Shown here piece by piece: positions 23,009-32,998 of a stretch of 64,000 bases of DNA (its first letter is position 1; each line of letters starts with the position of its first letter). The stretch is from positions 2,728,001 through 2,792,000 of the forward strand of contig NZ_CP021108.1 in the NCBI RefSeq assembly GCF_002119685.1. The letters run 5' to 3'. The DNA is from Bordetella genomosp. 8 (lineage in GTDB: Bacteria > Pseudomonadota > Gammaproteobacteria > Burkholderiales > Burkholderiaceae_B). The translations under genes and the position numbers were made by a program. The notes under the pieces were generated by a model that was given only the letters and a program-made list of their open reading frames with translations, was not told the DNA's origin and did no database searches.

Positions 23009-24574
23009 ATGACGGCGGCGGTCCTGATGGTTGGCGCGGGTCCCACCGGCCTGCTTATGACGGCCGAATTGCAGCGCCGCGGCGTGCAATGCCTGCTGAT
23101 CGACGCGCATGACCGCCCGATGGAGTGGGATCGCGCGACGGTCGTCCATCCCCGTTCACTCGAAATATTCGAATCCCTGGGCATACTCGAGCCGCTGCTG
23201 ACGGCCGGGGTCAAGCAGCGGCGCGCGCGCCTGCACGCCAACGGCGCGGTGCTGGGCGTCATCGACCTGCACCTGTGCGGCTCCCGCTATCCCTTCAACA
23301 TCGGCGTTTCCGAGGAAGTTACCGAGGCCCTGCTGGCCGGCTATCTCGCTCGGCAGGGAGGTGGCGTCCAGCGTGGTACCCGGCTGGTTGCCCTGCGCCA
23401 GGAGGCCGGCGGCTTGCGCGCTACCATCGAACACGCGGGCGCGGCGAGCGAGGTGTTGGCGCAATGGGTGGTGGGATGCGATGGCCACCACAGCGCCGTG
23501 CGCACCCTGGCGGGCATCGAACAGGAGGGCCACGATATCGCCGAGCCATGGGCGGTTTTCGATGCCGGCATCAGCGACTGGCCGGACGCCTTCGAGAGCA
23601 ACTACGCTTACCTGGACGACATTCCGGTCATCCTGACCGCGCTGCCGGACCGGCGCTGGCGCGTCTATCTGCGGCCCCGGACGGCCGATTCCGACCTGGT
23701 GGCCGATGCGCTGGCCACCTTGCGCGGCTATCTGCCGGACGCTCGTTTCCACGACGTATCGCACCCGACACGCTTCAACTGCCACGCCAAGGTGGCGAAA
23801 CAGTTCCGCGCGGGCAGGATATTGCTGGCCGGCGATGCCGCGCACACCTGCAGTCCGGCACAGGGCCATGGCATGAATACAGGCTTGCAGGACGCCTATA
23901 ACCTGGCCTGGAAGCTTGCCCTGGTGGCGCATGGCCATTGCGGCGAGGCCTTGCTGGACAGTTATCACGCCGAACGGCGTCCCGTCGCGGATATGGTGCT
24001 GGCGTCCGGCGACGCGGCCGAAAATGCGCAGATGGTCGCCCTCGGGGAGCGCGCCGCGCGCGATGCCGCCATCCGCCGCGCGTTCGAGGATGCCGAAACA
24101 AGGCACCACGAGGCCGTGGCCGAGGCGGAATTGAACATCGACTATGCGGGTTCTCCCATCGTGATGGGTGAGCCCGCGGACACGTTGGGCCCCGGACAGC
24201 GCCTCTCGGACCGGATAGAGATCCTGTTGCCGGAAGGCGGCACCGGCCTGTTGCATCGCTACGTCACCGGCCAGGGCCACACGGTATTCCTGATCGGCGG
24301 CCTGGAGACCGGCCCGCAGTCGCTGACGCGCATGCGACGCCAGTTACGGCCGCTGTTTGACGGCTTCGTCATCGAAAACATGGTGGTGCTGGCGGCCAAT
24401 TCGGGGGTGTCCGACGTGGACGCCTATCTGGAGCCCGATGCGGCACGGCAAGTGGGCGTCGCCGACATGATGCTGCTGGCGGTGCGCGCGGACGGGCATA
24501 TCGGCCTGCGCGCGACGAGCCGGCACGCCGAATCGTTGGCCGCCTATGTCGCGTTATTGAGCGGAAGTGCCTGA
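23009..24574 (+). CDS. FAD-dependent aromatic monooxygenase (PheA/TfdB family)
   Basis: A flavoprotein of about 521 aa. It has the N-terminal dinucleotide fold VLMVGAGPTGLLMTAELQRR, the middle DG motif in VVGCDGHHSAVR, and the FAD-binding LLAGDAAHTCSPAQGHGMN motif, ending in a thioredoxin-like C-terminal domain. Such enzymes hydroxylate phenols or related aromatics with NAD(P)H. The open frame starts inside the upstream terminator, so it must be trimmed. Of two close ATGs, 23009 has GAGG at 8 nt spacing, while 23003 has it only 2 nt away. It stands alone and overlaps the convergent efflux gene by 21 nt. Confidence 0.9.
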   Translation: MTAAVLMVGAGPTGLLMTAELQRRGVQCLLIDAHDRPMEWDRATVVHPRSLEIFESLGILEPLLTAGVKQRRARLHANGAVLGVIDLHLCGSRYPFNIGVSEEVTEALLAGYLARQGGGVQRGTRLVALRQEAGGLRATIEHAGAASEVLAQWVVGCDGHHSAVRTLAGIEQEGHDIAEPWAVFDAGISDWPDAFESNYAYLDDIPVILTALPDRRWRVYLRPRTADSDLVADALATLRGYLPDARFHDVSHPTRFNCHAKVAKQFRAGRILLAGDAAHTCSPAQGHGMNTGLQDAYNLAWKLALVAHGHCGEALLDSYHAERRPVADMVLASGDAAENAQMVALGERAARDAAIRRAFEDAETRHHEAVAEAELNIDYAGSPIVMGEPADTLGPGQRLSDRIEILLPEGGTGLLHRYVTGQGHTVFLIGGLETGPQSLTRMRRQLRPLFDGFVIENMVVLAANSGVSDVDAYLEPDAARQVGVADMMLLAVRADGHIGLRATSRHAESLAAYVALLSGSA

Positions 24575-26083
24575 ATCGCGCCGTGCGATGGTGCCAGGGT
24601 CGAGCGCACCGGCATCCGAGTCCTGGGCCGGGGCCTTGCTGGACGCCGCCGCCGCGGCTGGCTGCTGCCCCTTGTTCCAGTCGCCGCCCAGCGCCTTCAC
24701 CAGGAAGACCGACACCAGCAGATGCTGGCCCTTCAGTTGCGCGGCCTGCCGCTCGGTATTCAGCACCGCCTGCTGGGCGGTGATGACATCCAGATAGGTC
24801 GTGGCGCCGCCGCTGTAGCGGTCGGCGGCCATGTCCAGCACCTTGCGTGCATCGGCCACGGCCCTTTGCGACTGCGCGGTCGCGCGATCCAGGGCGGCGA
24901 GCCCGGTGATGCCGTCTTCCACTTCCTGCATGGCGCCCAGCACCACGCGGCGGTAGTTCGCCACGGTGGCGTCGTACCCGGCACGGGCGAAGTTGACGTT
25001 GGCGCGGGTGCGTCCGGCGTCGAACAGGGTCTGCACGGCGGACACGCCCACGGACCACAACAGGCTGGGCGCATCCAGCAGCGCGCCGATCTCGCGGCTG
25101 TCCGCGCCTATGCTGGGGTTGAGCATGATGCTGGGATAGAAGGCCGCGGTCGCGACGCCGATCTGTGCATTGGACGCGGCCATGGCGCGCTCGGCGGCGG
25201 CGATGTCGGGCCGGCGCTCCAGCAGGTCGGAAGGCAGGCCCAGCGGAATGGCCGGCGGCATCATGGCCGCCGTCAGCGGCTGGGGCGGCAACTCGAAATT
25301 GGGCGCCGGCGTGCCGGTCAGCGATGCGATCGCATGTTCGAACTGCGCGCGCTGCCGCGCCAGGACTTCCACCTGGGTCAAGGTGTTGTCCAGCAGGGCC
25401 TGCTGCTGCGCGACTTCCAGTCCGGACGCGGCGCCGCCGTCGTAGCGCGCGGTGATCAGTTCCAGCGCCCGGCGCTGCAAGGCGACGGATCGGTTGACCA
25501 CGTCGATTTCAGTATCGAGCGCCCGCAGGTTGACGTAGTTGGCGGCCAGCTCGGCGGTCAGCACCAGGCGCGCGTTCGCCAGGTCGGCTTCGGCCTGCTG
25601 CGCAGTGGCGGAGGTCGCTTCGACCGAGCGTGACACGCGGCCGAACAGATCCACTTCGTAGCTGGCGTTGAACGAGAAGTTGTAGTCGTTCTGCACCGTG
25701 GAGTACTGCGGCGACGCGTAGTTCGTCAGCGGACGATTGCCCGATATCTTGAAGCGCGACACGCGCGTGCCGGCGCTCAGCGCGGGAAACAGTCCGGAGC
25801 GGCTGACGTCGGCGTTGGCGCGGGCCTGGGCCAGGCGCGCCGCGGAAATCGCCAGCGTGGGATTGGCGTCCAGGGCCTGCGCCTGCAGGCGGTTCAGCGT
25901 GGGGTCGTTGTAGCGCAGCCACCATTCGCCCTTGTCCAGCGCATCGGCCGGCGTCGCCTGGCGCCAGGGCGATTCCAGCTTCCAGGTCACGGGAACATCG
26001 ACCTTGGGCGTGGCGTAGTCCGGCCCGACGGCGCAGGCCGACAGCAGCAGCGGCGCCGCCAGCGTACCGATCCAGGCTCTCAT
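24554..26083 (-). CDS. RND efflux outer membrane factor (OprM/NodT family lipoprotein)
   Basis: A 509-aa outer membrane channel protein. The signal peptide ends in the lipobox LLSACAVGPDY, followed by the family text WWLRYNDPTLNRL. Two repeats of the TolC fold are visible (ANADVSRSGLFPALSAG and IGVATAAFYPSIMLNPSIG), each with YSGGATTYLDV- or YDGGAASGLEV-type segments. It forms the outer exit duct for the RND pump encoded upstream. The start at 26083 overlaps the adaptor stop (ATGA), so the three genes form an operon in the order permease, adaptor, channel. The C-terminal about 35 residues are a low-complexity tail. Confidence 0.93.
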   Translation of the reverse strand: MRAWIGTLAAPLLLSACAVGPDYATPKVDVPVTWKLESPWRQATPADALDKGEWWLRYNDPTLNRLQAQALDANPTLAISAARLAQARANADVSRSGLFPALSAGTRVSRFKISGNRPLTNYASPQYSTVQNDYNFSFNASYEVDLFGRVSRSVEATSATAQQAEADLANARLVLTAELAANYVNLRALDTEIDVVNRSVALQRRALELITARYDGGAASGLEVAQQQALLDNTLTQVEVLARQRAQFEHAIASLTGTPAPNFELPPQPLTAAMMPPAIPLGLPSDLLERRPDIAAAERAMAASNAQIGVATAAFYPSIMLNPSIGADSREIGALLDAPSLLWSVGVSAVQTLFDAGRTRANVNFARAGYDATVANYRRVVLGAMQEVEDGITGLAALDRATAQSQRAVADARKVLDMAADRYSGGATTYLDVITAQQAVLNTERQAAQLKGQHLLVSVFLVKALGGDWNKGQQPAAAAASSKAPAQDSDAGALDPGTIARRDSGTSAQ

Positions 26084-27351
26084 TGCTCGCTTCCCGGAGC
26101 GCGGCCGCTGGTGTTGATGGCGGGCGTGGGGACCGGCGTGGGCGCCTTGGTCTGGGTCTGCGCCACCTGCACGATATCGCCCGTCGCCAGGGAATCGGCC
26201 GGGTTGAGCACGATGCGGTCGGTGGCCTGCAGGCCATCGGCCACCTCGATGGCCTGGCCGAAGTTGCGGCCCAGCGTGATGCGGCGCAGCTCGATGCGGC
26301 CATCGGCGCCGACCACGGCCACCATGGTGCCGTCGCGGCGGAACAGCAGCGTATTGGTCGGCACGGCGAGCGTATCGCCGGCGGGCAGGTCCAGCGCCAC
26401 CGACACGTAGGCGCCCGGCAGCAGCTTGCTTTCCGGATTGCGCAGGCTGATTTCCACCTGCATGGTGCGCGTGGCCAGGTCGATGGACGCCGCGGTGCGC
26501 GCGATGGTGCCGGTGAATTTCTGGCCGCCCAGCTCCGCCTGGGTGACGGTCACGTGTTCGCCCGGCTTGACCAGCTGCGCGTAGCGCTGCGGCACGTTGA
26601 TGTACACGCGCAGGGGATCCGTCTGCGACATCAGGAACAAGGGGCGGCCGCTGCCGGCGTCGATCAGGTCGCCGACGTCGACATTGCGGCGCGTGATGAT
26701 GCCGGAGAAGGGCGCGACGATGCGCTTGAATCCTTCCAGTTGGCGCAGCCGCTGTTCGTTGGCCTGCGCCGCCGCCAGGTTGGCGGCCGCCTGCGCCGCG
26801 CTGCCGCGCTTTTCTTCCAGGTCCTGCTGCGAGACCACGTCCTTGCGGCGCAGGGCTTCCCACCGCGCCAGCGTGCTGTTGGCCAACGCCTGGGCGGCCT
26901 TGGCCTGTTCGCGCGCGGCGATGGCCTGCGACAGCTGCTGGTCGATTTCGGGCGTTTCGATCTCGGCCAGCAATTCGCCTTTTTCCACGCGGCTGCCGAT
27001 GTCCTTGGTCCAGCGTTTCAGGTAGCCGCTGGCACGGGCCGACAGGGGCGCCTGCACGTAGCCCTGTAGGGTGCCGGGCAGGGCCAGCGACTGGCCGCTT
27101 TCCGGCGTGGTGGCCTGCGTGGTCTGCACATACTGTTTCGCGCGTTCCTGCGTGCCGCTTGCCAGTTCGTTGGAACTCTGGATGCGGCTGACCACCGTGC
27201 GCGCCGCGCCCAGGGCAAGCAGCAGCAGGACAATCAGCACCAGTAGCCGGGTGCGCCGCACGACCTGGTCGCGCTTGAGCAATTCCCCTGCGCCGGCCGC
27301 GCCCGGATCCAGGGGATGTATGCCCAATTCGTTGTGTCGTTGCTCCGACAT
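26080..27351 (-). CDS. RND efflux periplasmic adaptor (membrane fusion protein)
   Basis: A 423-aa adaptor. A short cytoplasmic N terminus precedes one membrane segment (about residues 37-52, LLVLIVLLLLALGAA). Then comes the lipoyl-like hairpin SARASGYLKRWTKDIGSRVEKG, a long Ala/Gln-rich coiled coil, IVAPFSGIITRRNVDVGDLI, and the beta-barrel segment with RTMQVEISLRNPESKLLPG. It bridges the inner-membrane pump and the outer channel. The start at 27351 follows the permease stop by two bases. The N terminus is an uncleaved anchor rather than a lipobox. The drug range cannot be inferred. Confidence 0.92.
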   Translation of the reverse strand: MSEQRHNELGIHPLDPGAAGAGELLKRDQVVRRTRLLVLIVLLLLALGAARTVVSRIQSSNELASGTQERAKQYVQTTQATTPESGQSLALPGTLQGYVQAPLSARASGYLKRWTKDIGSRVEKGELLAEIETPEIDQQLSQAIAAREQAKAAQALANSTLARWEALRRKDVVSQQDLEEKRGSAAQAAANLAAAQANEQRLRQLEGFKRIVAPFSGIITRRNVDVGDLIDAGSGRPLFLMSQTDPLRVYINVPQRYAQLVKPGEHVTVTQAELGGQKFTGTIARTAASIDLATRTMQVEISLRNPESKLLPGAYVSVALDLPAGDTLAVPTNTLLFRRDGTMVAVVGADGRIELRRITLGRNFGQAIEVADGLQATDRIVLNPADSLATGDIVQVAQTQTKAPTPVPTPAINTSGRAPGSEQ

Positions 27352-27353
27352 GC

Positions 27354-30300
27354 TCAGATCTCCCGCCGCGCGGTATCGGGCGCCAGCGGCGGGATGTTGC
27401 CCGCGTCGGCGGCGCCGGCTTTGCGGCGTCCCAGTCGATGATGTACGCCGGCATAGACCACCGGCACGAAGAAAAGCGTGGATACCGTGGCGAACAGGAG
27501 TCCGCCGATCACGGCGCGGCCCAGCGGCGCATTCTGTTCGGCGCCTTCGCCCAGGCCCAGCGCCATGGGGATCATGCCGATGATCATGGCCAGCGCCGTC
27601 ATCAGCACGGGGCGCAGGCGCGTCGCCCCCGCTTCCAGCGCGGCCGACAGCACGGGTGCGCCTTCCTCGCGCCGCTGGCGGGCGAAGGACACCAGCAGGA
27701 TGCTGTTGGCGGTGGCCACGCCCATGGTCATGATGGCGCCGGTCAGCGCGGGCACGCTCAGCGTCGTGCCGGTGATGAACAGCATCCATGCGATGCCGGC
27801 CAGGGCCGCGGGCAGGGCGGTGATGATGATGAACGCATCGATCCACGACTGGAAGTTCACCACGATCAGCAGGTAGACCAGCACGATGGCCATCAGCAGG
27901 CCGACCCCCAGGCCCAGGAACGAGCTCTGCATGGTTTCCACCTGGCCCAGGATCTGCACCTGGCTGCCGCGCGGCAGCTTGTGGCGGATCTCATCGACCT
28001 GCCGCGACACCTGCGACGCGACGCTGGCCAGGTCCTTGCCCTGCACGCCGACGTAGACGTCGATGGCGTTCTGGATGTTGTAGCGCGACACCACCGCCGG
28101 CTGGCGCGACGGGCGGATGTCCACCAGGTTGCCCAGCAATTGCGTATTGCTGCCGCCGACGGCCCCGGGCGCGCCGACCGGCAGCGCCAGCAACTGGTCC
28201 ATGCCGTCGATCTGGTACTGCGGCGCCTGCACCGCCACGTTGTAGACGATGCCGTTGCGCGGATTCAGCCAGAATGCCGGCGAGGTCTGGGTGCTGCCCG
28301 ACAATGCGATCAGTACGCTCTGGCCGACGTTGGCCGCGCTCAGGCCGACCTGCTGCAGGCGGGTCCGGTCCATCACCATGTCCAGCGTGGGCAGGTCCAG
28401 GCGCTGGTGGATATGGGCATCGACCGCGCCCGGTATCTGCCGGATCCCGTTGACCAGTTCGCTCGCCAGGCGGGCATTGGCCTGCATGTCGGCGCCGGTG
28501 AACTTGACGTTGATGGCGGCCGGCAGGCCGAAGTTCAGGATCTGCGTGACGATATCGGCCGGCTGGAAGAAGAACTCCAGGCCGGGGAAGCGCTTGGGCA
28601 GTTCGGCGCGCAGCAGGGCGATGTAGTCGTCGGTCGGCGCATGGCCGTCGCGCAGCGACATCAGGATCTCGCCGTCCAGCGAGCCGAAGGTGCCGGCGTT
28701 GCTGTACGACAGGTTGATGCCGCTGTTGGGCACACCCAGGTTGTCCAGGATGGTCTCCAGGTCCTTGGGCGGTATCAGCTCGCGGATGTGGTTTTCGACC
28801 TCGTCGGCCAGGCGCGCGGTTTCCTCGATGCGCGTGCCGGTAGGCATGCGCACGTGCAGGCGGATCTGGCCGGCGTCGACGGTCGGAAAGAAATCGCGGC
28901 CCAGGAAGGGGTAGAGCAGGCAGGACAGCAGGCAGAAGCCCAGGAATACCGAGGCAAAGACCTTGCGCCGCGCCAATTGCGACGACAGCACCAGGGTATA
29001 GGCGCGACGCATGCGTTCGAAGCGCTGGTCGAAGGCGCGGTAGACGCGCTGCAGCGGGCTGGGCCGGGCGTCGGGATCTTCCTTGCCGTGGTTGCGCATC
29101 AGCAGCATCACCAGCGTGGGCACCAGCGTTCGCGACAGGATATAGGACGCCAGCATGGCGAACACGACCGCCTCGGCCAGGGGCACGAACAGGAAGCGCG
29201 CCACGCCGGACAGGAAGAACATCGGCACGAACACGATGCAGATGCACAGGGTCGAGACGAAGGCCGCGACGCCGATTTCGTTGGCCCCATCCAGGATCGC
29301 GGAATTCAGAGGTTTGCCGAGATGCATGTGGCGCTCGATGTTCTCGATCGTCACGATGGCCTGGTCCACCAGGATACCGACCGACAGGGCCAGTCCACCC
29401 AGCGTCATCAGGTTCAGGGTCTCGCCCAGCGCCTTGAGCACCAGGATCGAAGCCAGGATGGACAGCGGGATGGTCAGGGCGATGATTAGCGTGCTGCGCC
29501 AGTTACCCAGGAACAGCAGCACCATGGTGGCCGTCAGCAAGGCCGCGATCAGGGCTTCGATGACGACGCCCTTGACGGCGGCCTTCACGAACACCGACTG
29601 GTCGAACAGCGGCGTCAGCTTGATCTCCGGCGGCAGGGTCGCCACCACGCTGGGCAGCAGGTCGTACAGGTTGGACACGATGTCCAGCGTGGACGCGCCG
29701 CCGTTCTTCAGCACCGACAGCAGCACGCCCCGCACGCCGTCCTGGCGGACGATATTGGTCTGCGGGTTGTAGCCGTCGCGCACGTAGGCCACGTCGCGGA
29801 CATAGGTCGTGGCGCCGCCGGGCACCGCGCGCACCGGCAGGTTGTTCAGCCCGGCGATGGTGTCCGGCGAGCTGTTCATCTTCACGTTGTATTCGGTTTC
29901 GCCGAACTTGGCGGTGCCCGACGGCAGGATCAGGTTCTGCGCGTTGATCGCGTTGACGACGTCGGACGGCGACAGCCCGCGAGCCTGCAAGGCTTGCAGG
30001 TCCAGGTCGACCGACACCACGCGGTTTTTGCCGCCATAGGGGAAGGGCACGGCCACGCCGGGGATGGTGATCAGGCGCGGCCGCAGGGTGTTGAGCGCCG
30101 CGTCGAACAGCGCCTGCTCCGGCATCGTCGGACTGGACAGCCCCAGCTGGATCACCGGGATGCTCGACGCCGAATACTTGATCACCAGCGGCGGCGTAAT
30201 GCCGGGCGGGAGCTGCCGCACCTGGGTCTGCTCGGCCGCCACGACCTGCGCGATGGCGGTCTGGATATTGGCCGTGGGCTGAAAGAAGATCTTGATGACG

Positions 30301-30569
30301 CTGATGCCGGCCAGCGACGTGGATTCGATATGCTCGATGTCGCTGACGGTGGTCGTCAGGCTGCGTTCGTTCTGGGCGGCGATGCGCTGGCCCATTTCCT
30401 GGGCGGACAGGCCGTTGTAGTTCCAGATGATGCTGATGACCGGAATATTGATTTCCGGAAAGATATCCGTCGCCATACGCATGAGCGTGAATGGCGTGGC
30501 GAGCAGGATGAGCAGCGCCATCACGATGAACGTATAGGGGCGCCGCAAGGCCAATTGCACTACCGACAC
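27354..30569 (-). CDS. RND efflux transporter permease
   Basis: A 1071-aa inner-membrane pump of the AcrB/HAE type with twelve predicted helices and two large periplasmic loops. The start is a GTG at 30569 (VQLALRRPYTFIVMALL). In helix 4 the usual LVDDA reads LVDQAIVTIEN (Asp402, Gln403), and in helix 10 the usual AKN Lys site reads VATANSILLV. Two of the residues that relay protons in AcrB are therefore changed. Other helix motifs and FFPTVDAGQIRLHVRMPTGT are normal. It exports lipophilic compounds or metals using the proton gradient. Divergent from an alpha-hydroxyacid oxidase gene with 235 nt between. Confidence 0.93.
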   Translation of the reverse strand: MSVVQLALRRPYTFIVMALLILLATPFTLMRMATDIFPEINIPVISIIWNYNGLSAQEMGQRIAAQNERSLTTTVSDIEHIESTSLAGISVIKIFFQPTANIQTAIAQVVAAEQTQVRQLPPGITPPLVIKYSASSIPVIQLGLSSPTMPEQALFDAALNTLRPRLITIPGVAVPFPYGGKNRVVSVDLDLQALQARGLSPSDVVNAINAQNLILPSGTAKFGETEYNVKMNSSPDTIAGLNNLPVRAVPGGATTYVRDVAYVRDGYNPQTNIVRQDGVRGVLLSVLKNGGASTLDIVSNLYDLLPSVVATLPPEIKLTPLFDQSVFVKAAVKGVVIEALIAALLTATMVLLFLGNWRSTLIIALTIPLSILASILVLKALGETLNLMTLGGLALSVGILVDQAIVTIENIERHMHLGKPLNSAILDGANEIGVAAFVSTLCICIVFVPMFFLSGVARFLFVPLAEAVVFAMLASYILSRTLVPTLVMLLMRNHGKEDPDARPSPLQRVYRAFDQRFERMRRAYTLVLSSQLARRKVFASVFLGFCLLSCLLYPFLGRDFFPTVDAGQIRLHVRMPTGTRIEETARLADEVENHIRELIPPKDLETILDNLGVPNSGINLSYSNAGTFGSLDGEILMSLRDGHAPTDDYIALLRAELPKRFPGLEFFFQPADIVTQILNFGLPAAINVKFTGADMQANARLASELVNGIRQIPGAVDAHIHQRLDLPTLDMVMDRTRLQQVGLSAANVGQSVLIALSGSTQTSPAFWLNPRNGIVYNVAVQAPQYQIDGMDQLLALPVGAPGAVGGSNTQLLGNLVDIRPSRQPAVVSRYNIQNAIDVYVGVQGKDLASVASQVSRQVDEIRHKLPRGSQVQILGQVETMQSSFLGLGVGLLMAIVLVYLLIVVNFQSWIDAFIIITALPAALAGIAWMLFITGTTLSVPALTGAIMTMGVATANSILLVSFARQRREEGAPVLSAALEAGATRLRPVLMTALAMIIGMIPMALGLGEGAEQNAPLGRAVIGGLLFATVSTLFFVPVVYAGVHHRLGRRKAGAADAGNIPPLAPDTARREI

Positions 30570-30804
30570 TGCGGGCCCCCAACGGATCGGACGATATGAC
30601 TACGAAAAGTAACAGGTATTCTTAGGCATACCGGACCAAAGCGCAAGGCGGATAAACGCGGGGTTTGCCCTGATATCCGTCTTTTGAAGTAGCCGCGATG
30701 CCGGCCCGGCCTCGGCCGCGGCCAGTGGCCGAGGCGGCGGTGGGTTAAGCTCTCGCCTCGCTGGATACCCTGAACCGCTGCTTACCGCACCGCCCGACCC
30801 GACC
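30570..30804. promoter_or_regulatory. divergent intergenic region, RND operon and hydroxyacid oxidase
   Basis: 235 nt without a gene, AT-richer near 30595-30690. It should hold promoters for both directions, but no convincing boxes or operator could be assigned and no regulator gene adjoins it. Confidence 0.4.
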
Positions 30805-31998
30805 ATGCCCCTGCCGCCTCGATCCTTTATCGCCACAATTGAAGACCTGCGCAAGATCGCCGAAAGGCGCGTGCCGCGCATGTTCTACGACTACGCGGAT
30901 TCCGGCTCCTGGACTGAATCGACCTATCGCGCCAACGAGGCCGATCTGCAGAAAATCCGCTTCCGCCAGCGCGTCGCGCGCAATATGGAAAACCGCAACA
31001 TCGCCACGACGATGGCCGGCATCCCGGTCGCGATGCCGGTGGCCCTGGCGCCGACCGGGTTGACCGGCATGCAGCACGCGGACGGCGAGATCCTGGCCGC
31101 GCAGGCGGCGGAGGCCTTCGGCGTGCCGTTCACCCTGTCGACGATGAGCATCTGCTCCATCGAAGACGTGGCCGAGAACACCACCAAGCCGTTCTGGTTC
31201 CAGGTCTACATGTTGCGCGATCGCGACTTCATCGAACGCCTGATCGACCGCGCCAAGGCCGCCAACTGCTCGGCGCTCATGCTGACGCTGGACCTGCAGA
31301 TCATGGGGCAGCGGCACAAGGACCTGCGCAACGGCCTCACCGCGCCGCCGCGCCTGACGCTGCGCAATATCCTGAACATGGCGGGCAAGCCAGCCTGGTG
31401 CTATCACATGCTGGGCACCAAGCGCCGCGCCTTCCGCAATATCGTCGGCCATGCCAAGGGCGTGGCCGATATGGCATCCCTGGCGTCATGGACTGCCGAA
31501 CAGTTCGATCCGACCCTGAACTGGGACGACGTGGCCTGGATCAAGCGGCGCTGGGGCGGCAAGCTGATCCTGAAAGGCATCCTGGATGCCGAAGACGCGC
31601 GCCTGGCCATGGACAGCGGCGCCGATGCGCTGATCGTCAGCAACCACGGTGGCCGGCAGCTGGACGGCGCGATGTCGTCGATCAGCATGTTGCCGTCCAT
31701 CGTCGATGCCGTGGGCGGCGCGATGGAAGTGTGGATGGACGGCGGCATACGTTCGGGCCAGGACATCCTGCGTGCCGTGGCGCTGGGCGCGCGCGGCACG
31801 CTGATCGGCCGCTCCTTCCTGTACGGCCTGGGCGCCGGCGGACGCGAAGGCGTGGCCAAGGCGCTGCAGATCCTGGCCAACGAACTGGATGTCACCATGG
31901 CCTTGTGCGGGCACCGCAACATCCACGACATCGATCGCGGGATCCTGATGCCCGGGACCTACCCGGGCAGCCAGTCTAGAGATGAGACTGCACGATAA
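30805..31998 (+). CDS. FMN-dependent alpha-hydroxyacid dehydrogenase/oxidase (LldD family)
   Basis: A 397-aa TIM-barrel flavoprotein. It carries PRMFYDYADSGSWTE at the N terminus, VALAPTGLTGMQHADGE, the FMN-binding Lys in LILKGILDAEDARLA, the catalytic His in VSNHGGRQLDGA, and MDGGIRSGQDILRAVALGA. Such enzymes oxidise L-lactate, glycolate, mandelate or related 2-hydroxy acids to 2-keto acids. The 3' end overlaps the convergent LysR gene by 23 nt. It could be LldD itself, but the substrate range of the family is broad, so no symbol is given. Confidence 0.9.
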   Translation: MPLPPRSFIATIEDLRKIAERRVPRMFYDYADSGSWTESTYRANEADLQKIRFRQRVARNMENRNIATTMAGIPVAMPVALAPTGLTGMQHADGEILAAQAAEAFGVPFTLSTMSICSIEDVAENTTKPFWFQVYMLRDRDFIERLIDRAKAANCSALMLTLDLQIMGQRHKDLRNGLTAPPRLTLRNILNMAGKPAWCYHMLGTKRRAFRNIVGHAKGVADMASLASWTAEQFDPTLNWDDVAWIKRRWGGKLILKGILDAEDARLAMDSGADALIVSNHGGRQLDGAMSSISMLPSIVDAVGGAMEVWMDGGIRSGQDILRAVALGARGTLIGRSFLYGLGAGGREGVAKALQILANELDVTMALCGHRNIHDIDRGILMPGTYPGSQSRDETAR

Positions 31999-32863
31999 AG
32001 TCGTACAGCCGCTGGGCGGCCGCCGAAAGCGCGCGCCCACGGCGCCGGATCAGGCCCAGCGTACGTGATATCGAAGGCTCAACCAGCGGCACGCTGACCA
32101 GCGTGGCGTGCCCCAGCTGCGGCATGCCCAGCTTGGGCACCACGCCCACGCCGACTCCGGCTTCCACCAGGCTGACCAGCGCGGGCACGTGCTGCACTTC
32201 GCAGAACCAGCGCGGCAGCGCCGCGGTATTGGCCAGCGCCTGATCGATCAGCATGCGGTTGCCGCTGCCCTGGGCGACGGTGACATAGTCGTGCGCGGCC
32301 AGCTCGGCCCAGCGTACCCTGCGCTTGCGCGCCAGCGGATGTTCGCGTGAACACGCCAGCACAAAGGGATCTTCGATCAGCGGTTCGAATTCGACGTCCG
32401 GCTCCTGCGTTCCGATATAGGTCAGGCCGAAGTCGGCTTCGCTGCGCGCCACCGTGGTCAGGATTTCGGCCGAGGTTTCGTCGCGTACGCGCAGGCGGAT
32501 ACGCGGGTACTCGTCGTGGTAGGCCTTGATGACGCGCGGCAGGAAGAACGCCACGGCGGACGGCACGCAGGCGATGGTGACTTCGCCCGACATGCGGTCG
32601 GCCAGGTCGCGCGTGCCCAGCAGCGCGCTTTCCAGTTCGTTCAGGACGTGGCGGGCCTTGTGGACGAAGCCGCGGCCGGCGGTGGTCAGCTCCAGCCGGC
32701 GCGTGGTGCGTTCGAACAGCCTGAGGCCCAGCGCGGTTTCCAGCTTTTCGATGCGCCGGCTCAGCGCGGATTGGGAAATGCACAGGACTTCCGCTGCGGC
32801 GCGGAAACTGCCGTGGTCGCTGGCGGCGACGAAGGCGCGCAGATCTGCCAGGTCGAAGTTCAT
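31976..32863 (-). CDS. LysR family transcriptional regulator
   Basis: A 295-aa LysR regulator. The winged helix is at residues 5-65 (LRAFVAASDHGSFRAAAEVL, then SQSALSRRIEKLE and LFERTTRRLELT), and the ligand-binding domain has SGEVTIACVPSAV and GVGVGVVPKLG. It is divergent from the MmgE/PrpD-Bug-MmgE/PrpD operon with a 135-nt AT-rich gap, the classic layout for control of that operon by its substrate or an intermediate. The link is inferred from position. Confidence 0.93.
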   Translation of the reverse strand: MNFDLADLRAFVAASDHGSFRAAAEVLCISQSALSRRIEKLETALGLRLFERTTRRLELTTAGRGFVHKARHVLNELESALLGTRDLADRMSGEVTIACVPSAVAFFLPRVIKAYHDEYPRIRLRVRDETSAEILTTVARSEADFGLTYIGTQEPDVEFEPLIEDPFVLACSREHPLARKRRVRWAELAAHDYVTVAQGSGNRMLIDQALANTAALPRWFCEVQHVPALVSLVEAGVGVGVVPKLGMPQLGHATLVSVPLVEPSISRTLGLIRRRGRALSAAAQRLYDFIVQSHL

Positions 32864-32871
32864 AAATGCGT

Positions 32872-32913
32872 CAATCGCAATAATCCTAACAATCTTTGCA
32901 CTTTACACGATTG
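32872..32913. promoter_or_regulatory. candidate LysR operator before the first MmgE/PrpD gene
   Basis: In the AT-rich divergent gap an inverted pair CAATCG (32872-32877) and CGATTG (32908-32913) flanks an AT-rich spacer. The position suits a LysR binding region, but the spacing is larger than the usual T-N11-A dyad. Confidence 0.25.
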
Positions 32914-32998
32914 TCCGGCTTCTTCATTCTTCGCGCATATTCAAAAATGCGCCGCCGCGCGATCCCGCGCGGACGGCCGGATAAGGAAGGAGCAGAGC

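Noticed and set aside
27438..29489. 683-codon plus-strand frame inside the RND permease gene
   Set aside because: Composition is dominated by Gln, His, Asp and Arg, with no domain; it is the complement of a conserved membrane protein.
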